A stretch of DNA of 64,000 nt from Rhodococcoides fascians NBRC 12155 = LMG 3623 (GCF_001894785.1 NZ_BCWW01000003.1:665165-729164), one strand, 5' to 3'. Positions 10,455-21,899 are shown, numbered from the stretch's first letter. Translations and numbers: made by a program. The notes: generated from the letters alone by a model not told the origin.

Positions 10455-11270
10455 TTACAGGTGAATGTCCGACAGTCGCGTCAGTTCGGTCCACTTCGAC
10501 GCCTCGGCGCGTGCCGCTGCAACAGGTGCGTACCGGTCGGCCTCGGTGAGACTTCCCAGCTCCAAGCCGGTCGCCGACGCGATGTCTGCTACCGGAACCT
10601 GATACGTGCGGTACGGGCCGAGCGGTGAGGGATCGGTCTCGACCCGAAGCGGCTTGTCGAGAATCGGGTCGAGTGACGGCGACTGATCGAGCACGTATCC
10701 GGTGCACGCCGGTGCCAAATCCTGGGACCACGCGGCAATCTTGAAGAAGCGACGCGGAATGGCAATGCCTCGGTAGATCGGATCGTCGTCGGCGAAGATG
10801 CAGCCACTGAACACCGAGAGTCGTTGCCCGTACTGCTCGGCATGGCCCAGTACGTAATCCTCGAGCCCCAGCCACAGAGTTTTCGATTGGTTCAGAGTGG
10901 CCGTCTGCGGAGCGCACACCGTGTAGTGGAAGGTATCCGCATTGGCGCGCGTCGCGACCGACAGCTCGCCCCACACCGGATCTCGTCGGCGAACGAGATG
11001 CCCACGGTCGAGGTCGTTGTTCGAGTACAACTCGTTCCCCGCCTGCTGCGCTGCCGGAAGCCGCTCGTCCAGACGCCAATCATCGCCTCGCTCCAGGTCT
11101 TTCAGACTCGAGCCGTCGATGTTCACGCCGGTGACCGCGGCGAGGCGTCGGGCAGGATCCATGGACACCGAGAAATGCGTGTACGGAAGAACCACCAGGC
11201 CTGCTCGACCCGGCAGCGGAACGTCGATGTCGGCCAGGAAGGTCGGGTCGAAACCGAGTGGGGTCGTCAT
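10455..11270 (-). CDS. DNA/RNA non-specific endonuclease (NUC1 family), no signal peptide
   Basis: A 271-residue beta-beta-alpha-metal nuclease. The catalytic DRGH motif is at residues 88-91 (general base His91), within NNDLDRGHLVRRRD, and the metal-binding Asn lies in the expected downstream block ending NQSKTLWLGLEDYV. The protein starts with a PTFLADIDVPLPG region and no hydrophobic signal sequence, whereas most characterised bacterial NUC1 enzymes are secreted. It is 12 nt downstream of a WYL-domain regulator on the same strand, so the two probably form an operon. A cytoplasmic broad nuclease would need tight control or export by another route; no immunity gene is visible next to it. Role unknown. 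Confidence 0.85.
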   Translation of the reverse strand: MTTPLGFDPTFLADIDVPLPGRAGLVVLPYTHFSVSMDPARRLAAVTGVNIDGSSLKDLERGDDWRLDERLPAAQQAGNELYSNNDLDRGHLVRRRDPVWGELSVATRANADTFHYTVCAPQTATLNQSKTLWLGLEDYVLGHAEQYGQRLSVFSGCIFADDDPIYRGIAIPRRFFKIAAWSQDLAPACTGYVLDQSPSLDPILDKPLRVETDPSPLGPYRTYQVPVADIASATGLELGSLTEADRYAPVAAARAEASKWTELTRLSDIHL

Positions 11271-11282
11271 GGACCCATTGAC

Positions 11283-12272
11283 TCACGCGTCGGTTACCGG
11301 AGGGTGAACCGCGGCGAGGTATCGCCGTTCGAGGGCCGCATGACGCGCGGCGACCACGCGGCATTCCTCTTTCAGTTCCGGCGGGTCGAGCACGGTGAAG
11401 TCGGTGTCGAAGGCCGCCAGCCAGCGGGCGATCGACGGCAGTGAGTCTCCCGAGAGCACCACCGCACACGAGGTGTCGTCGATGGATTCGATTGTTCCCC
11501 AGTGCTCGTCGACCATCGGGGCGATCGTCTCGATCGGCGCATGCAAACGAATGCGCGCCTGAACCTGGGTGAACGCGCGATCGATTCCCTTCGAGACGAA
11601 CGCCGCCGCCCCGCCTGCAGGCAACTCTCGCGGGGTAAACCGAGGACCCGTCGGGATCTTCGGAATCAGGCGATCCACTCGATACGATCGCCAATCCTGG
11701 CGCAGCACATCCCAACCCAGCAGATACCACCGCGCTCCCGCCCGAACCAAGCTGTAGGGCTCCACCTCGCGCCGAGACTCCGAACCGTCGTGCTTGCGGT
11801 AGTCGAATCTCAGTCGCTCGTGACCGTGGCACACCGCAGCCACCGTCGACAACACCGCCGCATCCACCGCAGACCGCGGGGTGTGCTCCACCACGTCGAT
11901 ACGGAGGGCGTCGAGCCGATGCCGGATGCGCGACGGCATCACCTGCCGCAGCTTCGTCAACGCACGCAACGACGCCTCGCCGATCCCCGCCACCGACCCA
12001 CCGGCCGCCGACTGCAAACCGAACGCCACCGCCAACGCCTCGTCGTCGTCGAGCAGTAGCGGGGGCATCTCGGCACCAGGCCCCAACTGATAGCCGCCGC
12101 CGACGCCCGGCGTCGCATTGACCGGATAACCGATATCGCGCAACTTGTCGACATCGCGCCGCAGCGTGCGAGGCGTCACGTCGAGCCGTTCCGCCAGCTC
12201 TGCACCCGCCCAATCGCGCCGGGTCTGCAGAAGCGACAACAGCCGCAACAGCCGGGCCGAGGTTTCCTTCAT
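11283..12272 (-). CDS. WYL-domain transcriptional regulator (YafY/PafC type)
   Basis: A 329-residue regulator with an N-terminal DeoR-like helix-turn-helix ([18 protein letters not shown] through [19 protein letters not shown]), a central WYL domain with the WYLLGWD sequence near residue 190, and a C-terminal WCX-like domain. WYL proteins sense small molecules or nucleic acids; several control DNA-damage or phage-defence genes. The ATG at 12272 is chosen because the helix-turn-helix begins directly after it; the frame stays open upstream through repeat DNA. With the downstream NUC1 nuclease it forms a two-gene unit placed between ksgA and ispE. Confidence 0.87.
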   Translation of the reverse strand: MKETSARLLRLLSLLQTRRDWAGAELAERLDVTPRTLRRDVDKLRDIGYPVNATPGVGGGYQLGPGAEMPPLLLDDDEALAVAFGLQSAAGGSVAGIGEASLRALTKLRQVMPSRIRHRLDALRIDVVEHTPRSAVDAAVLSTVAAVCHGHERLRFDYRKHDGSESRREVEPYSLVRAGARWYLLGWDVLRQDWRSYRVDRLIPKIPTGPRFTPRELPAGGAAAFVSKGIDRAFTQVQARIRLHAPIETIAPMVDEHWGTIESIDDTSCAVVLSGDSLPSIARWLAAFDTDFTVLDPPELKEECRVVAARHAALERRYLAAVHPPVTDA

Positions 12273-12332
12273 ATCCACACAATGCCACCGAATGCGGACA
12301 CCTTCGGTCCTCTTTACTCTCTCTTGCCGCCA

Positions 12333-12390
12333 CCGAAGTCCACTCAACGTGACATTGACCCCCGAAAAGTCCACCGAACGTGACATTGAG
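12333..12390. repeat. Tandem pair of about 29-nt repeats upstream of ispE
   Basis: Two neighbouring units share the cores GTCCACTCAACGTGACATTG and GTCCACCGAACGTGACATTG, each led by CCGAA and followed by a short C-rich run (12333-12360 and 12361-12390). They lie in the divergent gap between the WYL regulator and ispE, 60-80 nt from both starts. They could be a regulator binding site in tandem or a genome-wide intergenic repeat. Confidence 0.7.
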
Positions 12391-12453
12391 TACCCCCAGG
12401 TGGGCCGCCTGATGGTGAACCCGGCCCCTGTTTCTCCACTACTGTGGTTAAAC

Positions 12454-13388
12454 GTGCTGTCTGTCGTTCCCACGCCCGTTGTCGTTCGGGCCCCGTCGAA
12501 GGTGAATCTGCATCTTTCGGTCGGTGACCTGCGTCCCGACGGCTTTCACGAGTTGACGACGGTTTTCCAGGCGCTGTCTCTCTCCGACGAGTTGTCGGTC
12601 GTTCCGGCGAAGGCGTTGTCGGTTCGGGTGCGCGGCGACGACGCGAAGGTCGTTCCGACGGATTCGCGGAACCTGGTCTGGAAGGCCGCCGAGTTGTTGG
12701 GCCGTCGGGTCGGGCGCGAGCCGTCGGTGGAGATCACCATCGACAAGGGCATTCCGGTCGCCGGCGGCATGGCGGGCGGTAGTGCCGATGCTGCCGCGAC
12801 GTTGGTTGCGCTCAACGCGATGTGGCATCTCGAACTCTCGCGTGACGAGCTCGACGAGGTGGCGGCCGAACTCGGTAGCGATGTGCCGTTCTCGTTGCAC
12901 GGTGGGACTGCCGTCGGTACCGGCCGCGGTGAGAAGTTGCTTCCGGTGCTCTCGCGTAACAACTTTCATTGGGTTCTGGCTCTGGCGAAGGGTGGTCTGC
13001 AGACCCCTGCCGTGTACGGCGAGCTCGATCAGTTGCGGGCCAAGGGCGATCCGCCCAGGCTCGGCGGCACCGAGGATCTGATGCATGCCCTCGCGTCGGG
13101 TGATGCGCGGGCCCTCGCCCCGCTGTTGGGCAACGATCTGCAAGCCGCTGCGGTCTCGCTGATGCCGCAGTTGCGTCGCACACTGAGAGCGGGTGTCACT
13201 GCGGGTGCGTTGGCGGGCATCGTGTCCGGCTCGGGCCCCACGTGTGCGTTCCTGTGCGCCGACGCCGATGCGGCGGTGTCGGTGAGCGCTGAATTGTCCG
13301 GTGCAGGCGTGTGCCGCACCGTCCGTGTTGCGAGTGGACCGGTTCCCGGTGCTCGTGTGGTCACTAGTGAATCGAATGGTTTTTCCTG

Positions 13389-13389
<1 letters not shown>
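12454..13389 (+). CDS. ispE: 4-diphosphocytidyl-2-C-methyl-D-erythritol kinase
   Basis: GHMP-family kinase of the MEP isoprenoid pathway; phosphorylates CDP-methylerythritol. The 311-residue protein shows the [10 protein letters not shown] opening with the catalytic Lys, [10 protein letters not shown], the glycine-rich ATP loop [27 protein letters not shown] and the C-terminal GSGPTCAF. Start is uncertain: the GTG at 12454 puts the first strand about 11 residues in, as in the family, but has a poor ribosome site; an in-frame ATG at 12412 would add 14 residues. The stop overlaps the start of the next gene by one base (TGATG), so translation of the two is probably coupled. Confidence 0.93.
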
Positions 13390-15185
<1,796 letters not shown>

Positions 15186-15227
15186 AGGGCTTCGCCCATG
15201 TGAGTGGTTGAGTAGAGCCTGCGCCAT

Positions 15228-15270
15228 GTGAGTGGTAACTCGTGACCTGCTACGAAGTTTCGCGCACATG
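15228..15270. repeat. Degenerate copy B of the intergenic repeat family
   Basis: Sequence of the form GTGAGTGGTAACTCGT, a short spacer, then TGCTACGAAGTTTCGCGCAC, an imperfect dyad similar to the one at 5865-5904. An extra half copy (CATGTGAGTGGTTGAGTAG) lies just upstream at about 15198-15216. Located between the ABC-F gene and the DUF4166 gene; both are on the plus strand, so this copy is not between converging genes. Confidence 0.65.
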
Positions 15271-15291
15271 CGCGCAGCGCATACTGTGGTC

Positions 15292-15975
15292 ATGGCATCG
15301 GTCGTCGCAGAAGTGATGGGTTCGGATTTCGCTCGTCTGCATCCCAAGGTCCAATGGCGTTTCGGTTTGCAGTCCTCGGATCGTCGGGCTCAGTTCGGGG
15401 TCGGTGTGATGGAGGAGATGACTCACTCTCGTCTCGTTCCTCCGCCGCTGCTGTGGGCCGGTCGTAAGCGAGGCCTGTTTCCTGCTGGCGTGGGCAAGGA
15501 TGTGCCCTTCACCATCGCCAACTATGCGTACGTCGACGAATTGGGCCGCGAGACAATGTCTTTCGTGCGTCGCTTCGCGTTCGCCGCGCGTCCGCAGGGG
15601 ATGAATTCGGTGATGGTGTCGTCGGCAGAATCCGACGCATATGCGCTCGACTACCTGGGGTTCTCGTCGGACATGGTGGTGCACACCACGTGTGCGGTCG
15701 ACTCCGACGGTGGGTTGGTGCTCGAGAGCGAGGTGCCGCGGTTTCTGCTCGGTCCCATTGCGCCGAAGTTGCCGAAGGTGGCCTCTGCGGTCACGATCGG
15801 CCGGGAATGGTGGGACGCGGCAGAGGAACGGCACCGCATCGAGATCGAAGTCAAGAGCCCGGTGCTCGGCCAGTTGTTCCTGTATCGCGGGTGGTTCACC
15901 GCGGAGGAGCGCGAGTGCCGTCCCGCCGACATCCCTTCCGACGCGCGGCCGCGCTCGATCGAATCACGCGAATAG
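15292..15975 (+). CDS. DUF4166 domain-containing protein
   Basis: A 227-residue protein of unknown function. It matches my recollection of the DUF4166 family: an N-terminal LHPKVQWRFG stretch, a GVMEEM segment, a PFTIANYAYVDELGRETMSFVRRF block in the middle and a C-terminal LYRGWFTAEE. No signal peptide or membrane helix is evident. I chose the ATG at 15292; an ATG at 15268 lies inside the upstream repeat and would add 8 residues that look like translated repeat. Followed 45 nt later by an acyl-CoA hydrolase gene, which may share its transcript. Confidence 0.7.
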   Translation: MASVVAEVMGSDFARLHPKVQWRFGLQSSDRRAQFGVGVMEEMTHSRLVPPPLLWAGRKRGLFPAGVGKDVPFTIANYAYVDELGRETMSFVRRFAFAARPQGMNSVMVSSAESDAYALDYLGFSSDMVVHTTCAVDSDGGLVLESEVPRFLLGPIAPKLPKVASAVTIGREWWDAAEERHRIEIEVKSPVLGQLFLYRGWFTAEERECRPADIPSDARPRSIESRE

Positions 15976-16020
15976 CGCTACTGTTACGCGTCGATCGAAG
16001 CAGGTGAAAGGGAGTCCGCA

Positions 16021-17019
16021 GTGGCCGTAGTCGAAGCCGAGGTAGTCGGTGGTGTCGGGCATATCGTCCTGAACCGGCCGGAGGCCCTGAACTCGTTGAA
16101 CGAGGCCATGATCCACGGCATTCGCGCGGCACTCGATGCGTGGCGGGACGACGACACCGTCGGTTCGGTTCTGGTGACGAGCAGTTCACCGCGCGCGTTC
16201 TGCGCCGGCGGAGACATCAAGGCCATCAGGCAGGCCGTGATCGACGGCGACCGAGAAGCCGGGCCGCGCTACTTCTCTGCCGAGTACGACCTCGACGAGA
16301 TCATTGCGACGTACCCCAAGCCGTATGTGGCGGTCATCGAGGCCGCGGCGTTCGGGGGAGGGCTCGGAATCTCGGTGCACGGCAGCGTGCGGATCGTGAC
16401 CGAGAACGCTCTTCTGGCGATGCCGGAGACGGCGATCGGATTTGTTCCCGATGTGGGCTCGAGCTACTTCCTGTCCCGGTTGCCCGATCACATCGGACGC
16501 TACTTGGCACTGACAGGCACCCGGATCACCGGATCCGACGCTGTGACACTGGGATTGGCGACACACTTCTGTCCCAGCGAATCCGTTCAGGCGCTGAAGG
16601 ACGACATTCTCGGTGGCACCGATCTCGGTGCAGCGCTCGATCGACACACGACCCCGCCGCCGACGACGGAATTGTCGTTCGACGCGAAAGCGGTGGCCAC
16701 GGTGTTCGAGAAGACGTCGCTCGTCGACATCATCGATGCTTTGGAGTGCGATACCGCGTGGTCTCGCTCGACCAAGACTCAGTTGGCAACGCTGTCGCCG
16801 ACGTCCTTGATGGCCACCGATGCCCTGATCGAGCGGGCTGCGGACAGTACGTTGCGGGAGTGCCTCGATCGCGAGTTGCGGCTGGCGACATGGATCATCA
16901 CGGAACCGGACTTCGCCGAGGGTGTGCGCGCAGTGCTGGTCGACAAGGACCGCGCGCCGCAGTGGAAGCCTCTGGTGCTCGAGATGGTGCGACCAGAGGC
17001 CTTCCAGCAGCTGCTGTGA
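16021..17019 (+). CDS. 3-hydroxyisobutyryl-CoA hydrolase-like enoyl-CoA hydratase/isomerase
   Basis: A 332-residue crotonase-fold enzyme. Features: NRPEALNSLN, the oxyanion-hole strand RAFCAGGDIK, the second oxyanion segment AFGGGLGIS, and the MPETAIGFVPDVGSSYFLSR block that marks the 3-hydroxyisobutyryl-CoA hydrolase branch, in which the Glu and Asp are catalytic. The extended C-terminal third (length about 330 against 260 for simple hydratases) also fits. In valine catabolism it releases 3-hydroxyisobutyrate. The GTG start at 16021 has AAGGGAG upstream. No other valine-degradation gene is next to it. Confidence 0.88.
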   Translation: MAVVEAEVVGGVGHIVLNRPEALNSLNEAMIHGIRAALDAWRDDDTVGSVLVTSSSPRAFCAGGDIKAIRQAVIDGDREAGPRYFSAEYDLDEIIATYPKPYVAVIEAAAFGGGLGISVHGSVRIVTENALLAMPETAIGFVPDVGSSYFLSRLPDHIGRYLALTGTRITGSDAVTLGLATHFCPSESVQALKDDILGGTDLGAALDRHTTPPPTTELSFDAKAVATVFEKTSLVDIIDALECDTAWSRSTKTQLATLSPTSLMATDALIERAADSTLRECLDRELRLATWIITEPDFAEGVRAVLVDKDRAPQWKPLVLEMVRPEAFQQLL

Positions 17020-17030
17020 CCGTCAGTGGG

Positions 17031-17642
17031 TCAGCGGTAACCCTTGGCGGGGTTCTGCAGGTCCAGCACGATGGTCTGGCCGTTGGAACGCACGTGGATC
17101 TCCGGGTTCTGCAGACCACCGGAGACGAGGTATTCGCCGAGGAGCTGAAGCAGCTCGTCGGGGCCGACGGAGGTGTCGGGAGTGCGGATGTCGCCGGTGC
17201 GGCTGCCGAGTTCGTTCTGGGTCAGCCGACCCGCGATACGAACCGAGGCGACGCCCATAGCGGTACGACGGTCGGGTGCCTGGCCGCGGCCGAGAGACGG
17301 CGACGTGCTGCCGCTGGAGGCGTGAGCGGTGGAACGGCCGTTGGTGGGCAGGCCGTGTTCTGAGATCTGATCGCTGGTGGTCACTTCAACCTCGTTCGAT
17401 TCCGTGGCGGGCTTCTCTGATGCTGCGGGCTGTGGAGCGGATGCCGTGTCGGTGGACGTGACCACTGCCGCCGGGAAATCGGTGGTGGTTTCGGCCGCCT
17501 TCTCGGCGGGTGCAGCTACCGAACTGTCGGTGCGGGCACCGTTGGACGGAGTGGAATCGGACTTCGGCGGCGTCGCCAAACGATGCGCGGGAGCGCCACC
17601 GACCTTGATCCCGGCCAATGGGTAGTTCGTTCCCTTAGTCAT
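17031..17642 (-). CDS. Hypothetical actinobacterial protein with disordered middle
   Basis: A 203-residue protein that I do not recognise. It has a short ordered N-terminus (TKGTNYPLAGIKVGGAPAHR), about 95 residues rich in Ala, Ser, Thr and Pro that look disordered, and a conserved-looking C-terminal part of about 75 residues starting near RTAMGVASVRIAGRL and ending ILDLQNP-like IVLDLQNPAKGYR. No signal peptide, membrane helix or enzyme motif. The ATG at 17642 is chosen; a GTG four codons upstream is possible. It converges with the hydrolase gene (11 nt apart), and the 147 nt upstream hold only its own presumed promoter region. Confidence 0.6.
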   Translation of the reverse strand: MTKGTNYPLAGIKVGGAPAHRLATPPKSDSTPSNGARTDSSVAAPAEKAAETTTDFPAAVVTSTDTASAPQPAASEKPATESNEVEVTTSDQISEHGLPTNGRSTAHASSGSTSPSLGRGQAPDRRTAMGVASVRIAGRLTQNELGSRTGDIRTPDTSVGPDELLQLLGEYLVSGGLQNPEIHVRSNGQTIVLDLQNPAKGYR

Positions 17643-17789
17643 GTCGTTTTCCACTTCATCGTGATTCTCGGGTGGTTCCGCGCCGAGACGCCATGATCGG
17701 AGAACTCACATGACGCCCAACTCGGCGTCGAGCACGCCAAAACGTACTCGAAGTTTGTTCGGACCGCCTGAGAGTAGCATCACGATTGT

Positions 17790-18443
17790 TTAGATCGCCA
17801 TTTTTTGGTCCAAAGGCTTGTTCTGGATCCTGAACCACACCACGAAACCCCAGGTCACAAACCCGGCGTATACCAAGTAGAGGACAGCGGACGGGTAGAA
17901 ACCGGCAATCACCAGCAGCGGGACGCCCACGATGTCCACCGCGATCCAGATGAGCCAGAATTCGGTGAGCCCGCGGGCCATGCCGAACGTCGCCAGCATC
18001 GAACCGGTGAAGATCCACGCATCGGCCCACTTGCCGAACGAACCGAGGTACCCGAACAGCTGCGCGAACACGATCGTTCCGACGACTGCGACAGTGATCA
18101 TCACCAGTCGCTCACGGGCAGTGCCCCAGCGCGGAACGACGGCGGCCCCCGAGTTCTTCGAGCCGCGCATCCACCGGGCCAGCCCGTAGGCGCTGACGGC
18201 AATGAACATCAGCTGCCGTCCGGCTTGTCCGTACAGATCCAACGCCTGCGGAGTGTGGAACACCCCGCCCATGAAGACGGTGAACAGCAGCGCATTTCCG
18301 ATGATCCCCACCGGCCATGCCCACACGACTCGACGCATCCCGCCGACCGCGGAGAGCAGTCCGAAGCCGTTCCCGATCACCTCGCGCCACAGCACCGGGT
18401 GGCCCAGCACGCTGAATTCGGCGTCGAGCAGATCTGTCAGCAC
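17790..18443 (-). CDS. pnuC: PnuC-type nicotinamide riboside/nicotinamide transporter
   Basis: A 217-residue membrane protein with about seven hydrophobic segments. It has the PnuC hallmarks: the N-terminal GNGFGLLSAVGGMRRVVWAWPVGIIGNALL, the central LYGQAGRQLMF, and the C-terminal WIAVDIVGVPLLVIAGFYPSAVLYLVYAGF stretch, where the Trp and Asp line the substrate site. PnuC facilitates uptake of NAD precursors, trapped by a cytoplasmic kinase that is not encoded here. It starts 9 nt after the prfC stop on the same strand, so it probably shares the prfC transcript; there is no room for a leader riboswitch. Confidence 0.85.
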   Translation of the reverse strand: MLTDLLDAEFSVLGHPVLWREVIGNGFGLLSAVGGMRRVVWAWPVGIIGNALLFTVFMGGVFHTPQALDLYGQAGRQLMFIAVSAYGLARWMRGSKNSGAAVVPRWGTARERLVMITVAVVGTIVFAQLFGYLGSFGKWADAWIFTGSMLATFGMARGLTEFWLIWIAVDIVGVPLLVIAGFYPSAVLYLVYAGFVTWGFVVWFRIQNKPLDQKMAI

Positions 18444-18452
18444 CGCGACAGG

Positions 18453-20135
18453 CTACTGATCGCCTGCGGCGACGAGGGGCTCGAGGGTGAGCTCGGGCAT
18501 CTCCTTCTGGATGTACTGCAGTCGCCACTTGTCGCTGACGAGAGCCAGCAGGGCACCGTCGGTCCGGGTGAAGATCTCGACGCCGCGCTGACGGCCCAAT
18601 TCGACGGCCGACGCCGCGTCGGTGCGCCGAGCAAGCGAGTAACCCAACGGTTCCATCCGAGCGTCGACGCCGAATTCGGTCTTCATTCGTGCGGTGACCA
18701 CCTCGAACTGCATCGGGCCGACGGCCGCGAGAACCGGGGAGGCGTCGCCGCGAATGTCGTTGCGCAGCACCTGAACCACGCCCTCGGAGTCGAGTTGTTC
18801 GACGGCTCGGCGGAACTTCTTGTACTTGTCGGCGCTGTCGACGCGCAGTGCCGAGAAGTGCTCGGGTGCGAACGACGGGATCGGTGGGAACTCGACCTTC
18901 TTGTCGGTGTACAACGTGTGGCCGGGCGCGAGCGCGGTCGCGTTGACGAGGCCGACGATGTCGCCAGGGTAGGCGTTCTCGACCGTTGTCCGGTCACGCC
19001 CGAAGACGGTGAGCGCGTACTTGGTGGTGAACGGCTTCTTGGTCTGTGCGTGCGTGACGACCATGCCCCGCTCGAACACACCCGAGACCACGCGCATGAA
19101 GGCCAGGCGGTCTCGGTGTGCGGTGTCCATGCCGGCCTGCACCTTGAACACGACGGCGCTGAAGGGATCGGTCACCGCGCGCACCCCGTCGGAGACGTCG
19201 GCCCGGGGGCCTGGTGCGGGGGCCAGCGCCACCAGGGTGTCGAGGATCTGGCGCACGCCGAAGTTCAGCATCGCCGAGCCGAAGATCACCGGTGACGTCT
19301 GGCCGGCGAGGAACATCTCCTGGTCGTGTTGCTGGCCGCTCGAGATCAGCAGATCGCTCTCCTCGACGGCGGTGTCCCAGTCGACGCCCTCACGCTGCGC
19401 GGCGGCCTCGGCCGTCATGAATTCTTCTGGCGCGATCGTGGCACCACCCGCAGTTCGGGTGAAGCGGATGTAACTGCCGTCCTGCACATCGAGCAGGCCA
19501 CGGAAGTCACCCGCGATGCCGACGGGCCAGTACAGAGGCGTCGGCGTCAGGCCGATGCGTGACTCGATCTCGTCGAGCAGTTCGAGCGGGGACTGACCCG
19601 GGCGGTCCCACTTGTTGATGACGGTGATGACCGGGATGCCGAACTGGCGGCACACCTGGAACAGCTTGAGGGTCTGCGGCTCGAGGCCCTTCGCGGCGTC
19701 GATGAGCATGACGGCCGCGTCGACCGCCGTCAGGACGCGGTAGGTGTCCTCGGAGAAATCGGCGTGCCCGGGGGTGTCGACGAGGTTAATCACGTTGGTG
19801 ACCTCGGCGTCGGGGGAGGTCTGGTAATTGAACTGCAGCGCAGTCGAACTCACCGAAATGCCGCGCGCCTTCTCCATCTCCATCCAGTCCGAGACGGTGG
19901 AGCGACGGCCGGCCTTGCCGTGAATGGCACCGGCCTCGGAGATGACGCGCGCGTGCAGGGCGAGGGCCTCGGTGAGCGTCGACTTACCGGCATCGGGGTG
20001 TGAAATCACCGCGAATGTTCGACGCCTCGCGACCTCGAAATCGAGTTCCCTGGCCGAGTGTCGAGCGGGGCCGGAGTTCGGTCCTGACTCGTCGAGTGCT
20101 GCATCGACGTCGGGGGAACTGGGCGGGGTACTCAC
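18453..20135 (-). CDS. prfC: Peptide chain release factor 3 (RF3)
   Basis: Translational GTPase that recycles RF1/RF2 after termination. The 560-residue protein has the G-domain motifs SHPDAGKST (G1), a GISVSST region (G2), VDTPGHADF (G3), NKWDR (G4), and the RF3-specific domains II and III. The start is the GTG at 20135; the same frame is open 744 nt further upstream, but that part is antisense to the ligase gene and is not coding. Divergent from the acyl ligase gene, with about 130 nt between, containing a CCGGT-N7-ACCGG dyad. pnuC follows 9 nt downstream. Confidence 0.94.
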   Translation of the reverse strand: MSTPPSSPDVDAALDESGPNSGPARHSARELDFEVARRRTFAVISHPDAGKSTLTEALALHARVISEAGAIHGKAGRRSTVSDWMEMEKARGISVSSTALQFNYQTSPDAEVTNVINLVDTPGHADFSEDTYRVLTAVDAAVMLIDAAKGLEPQTLKLFQVCRQFGIPVITVINKWDRPGQSPLELLDEIESRIGLTPTPLYWPVGIAGDFRGLLDVQDGSYIRFTRTAGGATIAPEEFMTAEAAAQREGVDWDTAVEESDLLISSGQQHDQEMFLAGQTSPVIFGSAMLNFGVRQILDTLVALAPAPGPRADVSDGVRAVTDPFSAVVFKVQAGMDTAHRDRLAFMRVVSGVFERGMVVTHAQTKKPFTTKYALTVFGRDRTTVENAYPGDIVGLVNATALAPGHTLYTDKKVEFPPIPSFAPEHFSALRVDSADKYKKFRRAVEQLDSEGVVQVLRNDIRGDASPVLAAVGPMQFEVVTARMKTEFGVDARMEPLGYSLARRTDAASAVELGRQRGVEIFTRTDGALLALVSDKWRLQYIQKEMPELTLEPLVAAGDQ

Positions 20136-20264
20136 GAAGGCCTCTATCTCGTAGTCACGGCAACGGCAAAGGTCAAGGATACGCGGCCGGTAACGGTCAC
20201 CGGTCATCGCGGGATTGCTTAGGGTGAGGGACGCGGAAGGACCGTCGAACGAGGAGATGACGCG

Positions 20265-21899
20265 TTGAGCAAGTTCACCGACGAGATGTTCGAGACCGCA
20301 AGCAGCAGCAAACGTGGTTTGGTCACCGGCGAGCCCGAGGCGGCGTTGCGCCAGTCGTGGGGTGAGATCCACGAGCAGGCGCGGCGGATGGCGGGCGCGC
20401 TGGCCGACGCGGGGGTCGAACACGGCGACGCGATCGGCATTCTCGCCGGCCAGCCCGTCGACATCGCACCTGCCTGCCAGGCCACGTGGATGCGCGGAGC
20501 GTCGGTGACGATGTTGCATCAGCCCACCCCGCGGACAGATCTGGCCGTCTGGGGCGAGGACACCGAAACCGTCGTCCGGATGATCGACGCGAAGGCGGTG
20601 ATTCTGGGAGCTCCGTTCGACATCGCCGCACCGGTGCTCGTCGAGCGCGGCATCACTGTGCTGAAGATCGACGACATGAAGTCCGGTCGCGACATCGATC
20701 CGGTGCCGACGGCCGAGACCGACATCGCGCTGCAGCAGCTCACGTCCGGCTCCACCGGGTCGCCCAAGGCCGTGCGCATCACGCACGAGAACTTCTACGT
20801 CAATGCGTACGCGATGATCGATCGCATCGAGTTCGACGTCAATTCCGACGTCATGGTCAGTTGGTTGCCGCTTTTCCACGACATGGGCATGGTGGGCTTC
20901 CTGTCGGTACCGATGCAGGTGGGTGCCGAGGTCGTGAGCATCACGCCGTTGGACTTCCTGCGCTCGCCGCTGTTGTGGGCCAAGCTCATCGACAAGTACC
21001 GCGGAACAGTCACTGCTGCACCCAATTTCGCGTATTCGCTGCTGGCGCGTCGGCTGCGTCAGGCGGAGGACGATCTGGATCTGGATCTGTCCACGCTGCG
21101 TTACGCGTGGAACGGTGCCGAACCCGTCGACCCCGACACGATGATCGCGTTGGCAGAAGCGGGTGCGCCGTACAAGCTCGATCCCGCGGCCCTCGCGCCC
21201 GTGTACGGAATGGCGGAAACGACTCTCGCCGTGTCGATTCCGGACCCGGGGCAGGGACAGGTGATCGACGTCGTCGACGCGGATCTACTCGAAACGCTCG
21301 GCCGCGCAGTCCCGTCCACCCGCGGCAACACCCGATCCCTGGCCACTCTCGGAAAGTTCGTTCCCGGTCTCGAGGGCCGCGTCGTGGACAAGGAAGGGCA
21401 GGTGCTCACCGCGCGCGGTGTCGGCATCATCGAGGTCCGCGGCAAGGCCGTCACGCCCGGATACATCACCGTCGACGGCCCCGTGCCGACACAGGACGCC
21501 GACGGCTGGCTCGATACCGGCGACGTCGGCTACATCACCGAGGACGAACTGGTGGTCGTCTGCGGCCGGGTCAAGGACGTCATCATCATGGGCGGCCGCA
21601 ACATCTATCCCACCGACATCGAACGAGCCGCGGGCACCGTCGCGGGAGTTCGGCCCGGTAACGCCGTCGCGATCCGCCTCGACGCCGGCGACAAACGCGA
21701 AAGCTTCGCTGTTGCAGTCGAAACGAACGATATCGACAACCCCGACGAGGTCAAGCGGATCGAGCGTGAAGTGATCCACGCGGTGCATTCGGAGGTAGGA
21801 GTGCGCCCCCGCACGGTGGCAGTCCTGGGGCCGGGCAGCATCCCGAAGACGTCGAGCGGCAAACTGCGACGGGCCAATTCGGTGTCGCTGCTGAACTGA
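20265..21899 (+). CDS. Fatty acyl-AMP/CoA ligase, mycobacterial Pks16 type
   Basis: ANL-superfamily adenylating enzyme of 544 residues. Motifs: P-loop [58 protein letters not shown] and a C-terminal [10 protein letters not shown] with the catalytic Lys. The length and the position directly before pth match M. tuberculosis Rv1013, called pks16 although it is a ligase and not a polyketide synthase. It activates a fatty or other carboxylic acid; whether the product is acyl-AMP for transfer or acyl-CoA cannot be seen. TTG start at 20265 with GAGGAG upstream. Its stop and the pth stop on the other strand abut within a palindromic TGATCA. Confidence 0.88.
   Translation: MSKFTDEMFETASSSKRGLVTGEPEAALRQSWGEIHEQARRMAGALADAGVEHGDAIGILAGQPVDIAPACQATWMRGASVTMLHQPTPRTDLAVWGEDTETVVRMIDAKAVILGAPFDIAAPVLVERGITVLKIDDMKSGRDIDPVPTAETDIALQQLTSGSTGSPKAVRITHENFYVNAYAMIDRIEFDVNSDVMVSWLPLFHDMGMVGFLSVPMQVGAEVVSITPLDFLRSPLLWAKLIDKYRGTVTAAPNFAYSLLARRLRQAEDDLDLDLSTLRYAWNGAEPVDPDTMIALAEAGAPYKLDPAALAPVYGMAETTLAVSIPDPGQGQVIDVVDADLLETLGRAVPSTRGNTRSLATLGKFVPGLEGRVVDKEGQVLTARGVGIIEVRGKAVTPGYITVDGPVPTQDADGWLDTGDVGYITEDELVVVCGRVKDVIIMGGRNIYPTDIERAAGTVAGVRPGNAVAIRLDAGDKRESFAVAVETNDIDNPDEVKRIEREVIHAVHSEVGVRPRTVAVLGPGSIPKTSSGKLRRANSVSLLN

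Noticed and set aside
18444..18452. NAD- or NMN-type riboswitch before pnuC
   Set aside because: Only 9 nt separate prfC and pnuC, leaving no room for a leader RNA.
20136..20879. 744-nt N-terminal extension of prfC
   Set aside because: The extension is antisense to the acyl ligase and its 5' region; RF3 proteins start close to the GTG at 20135.
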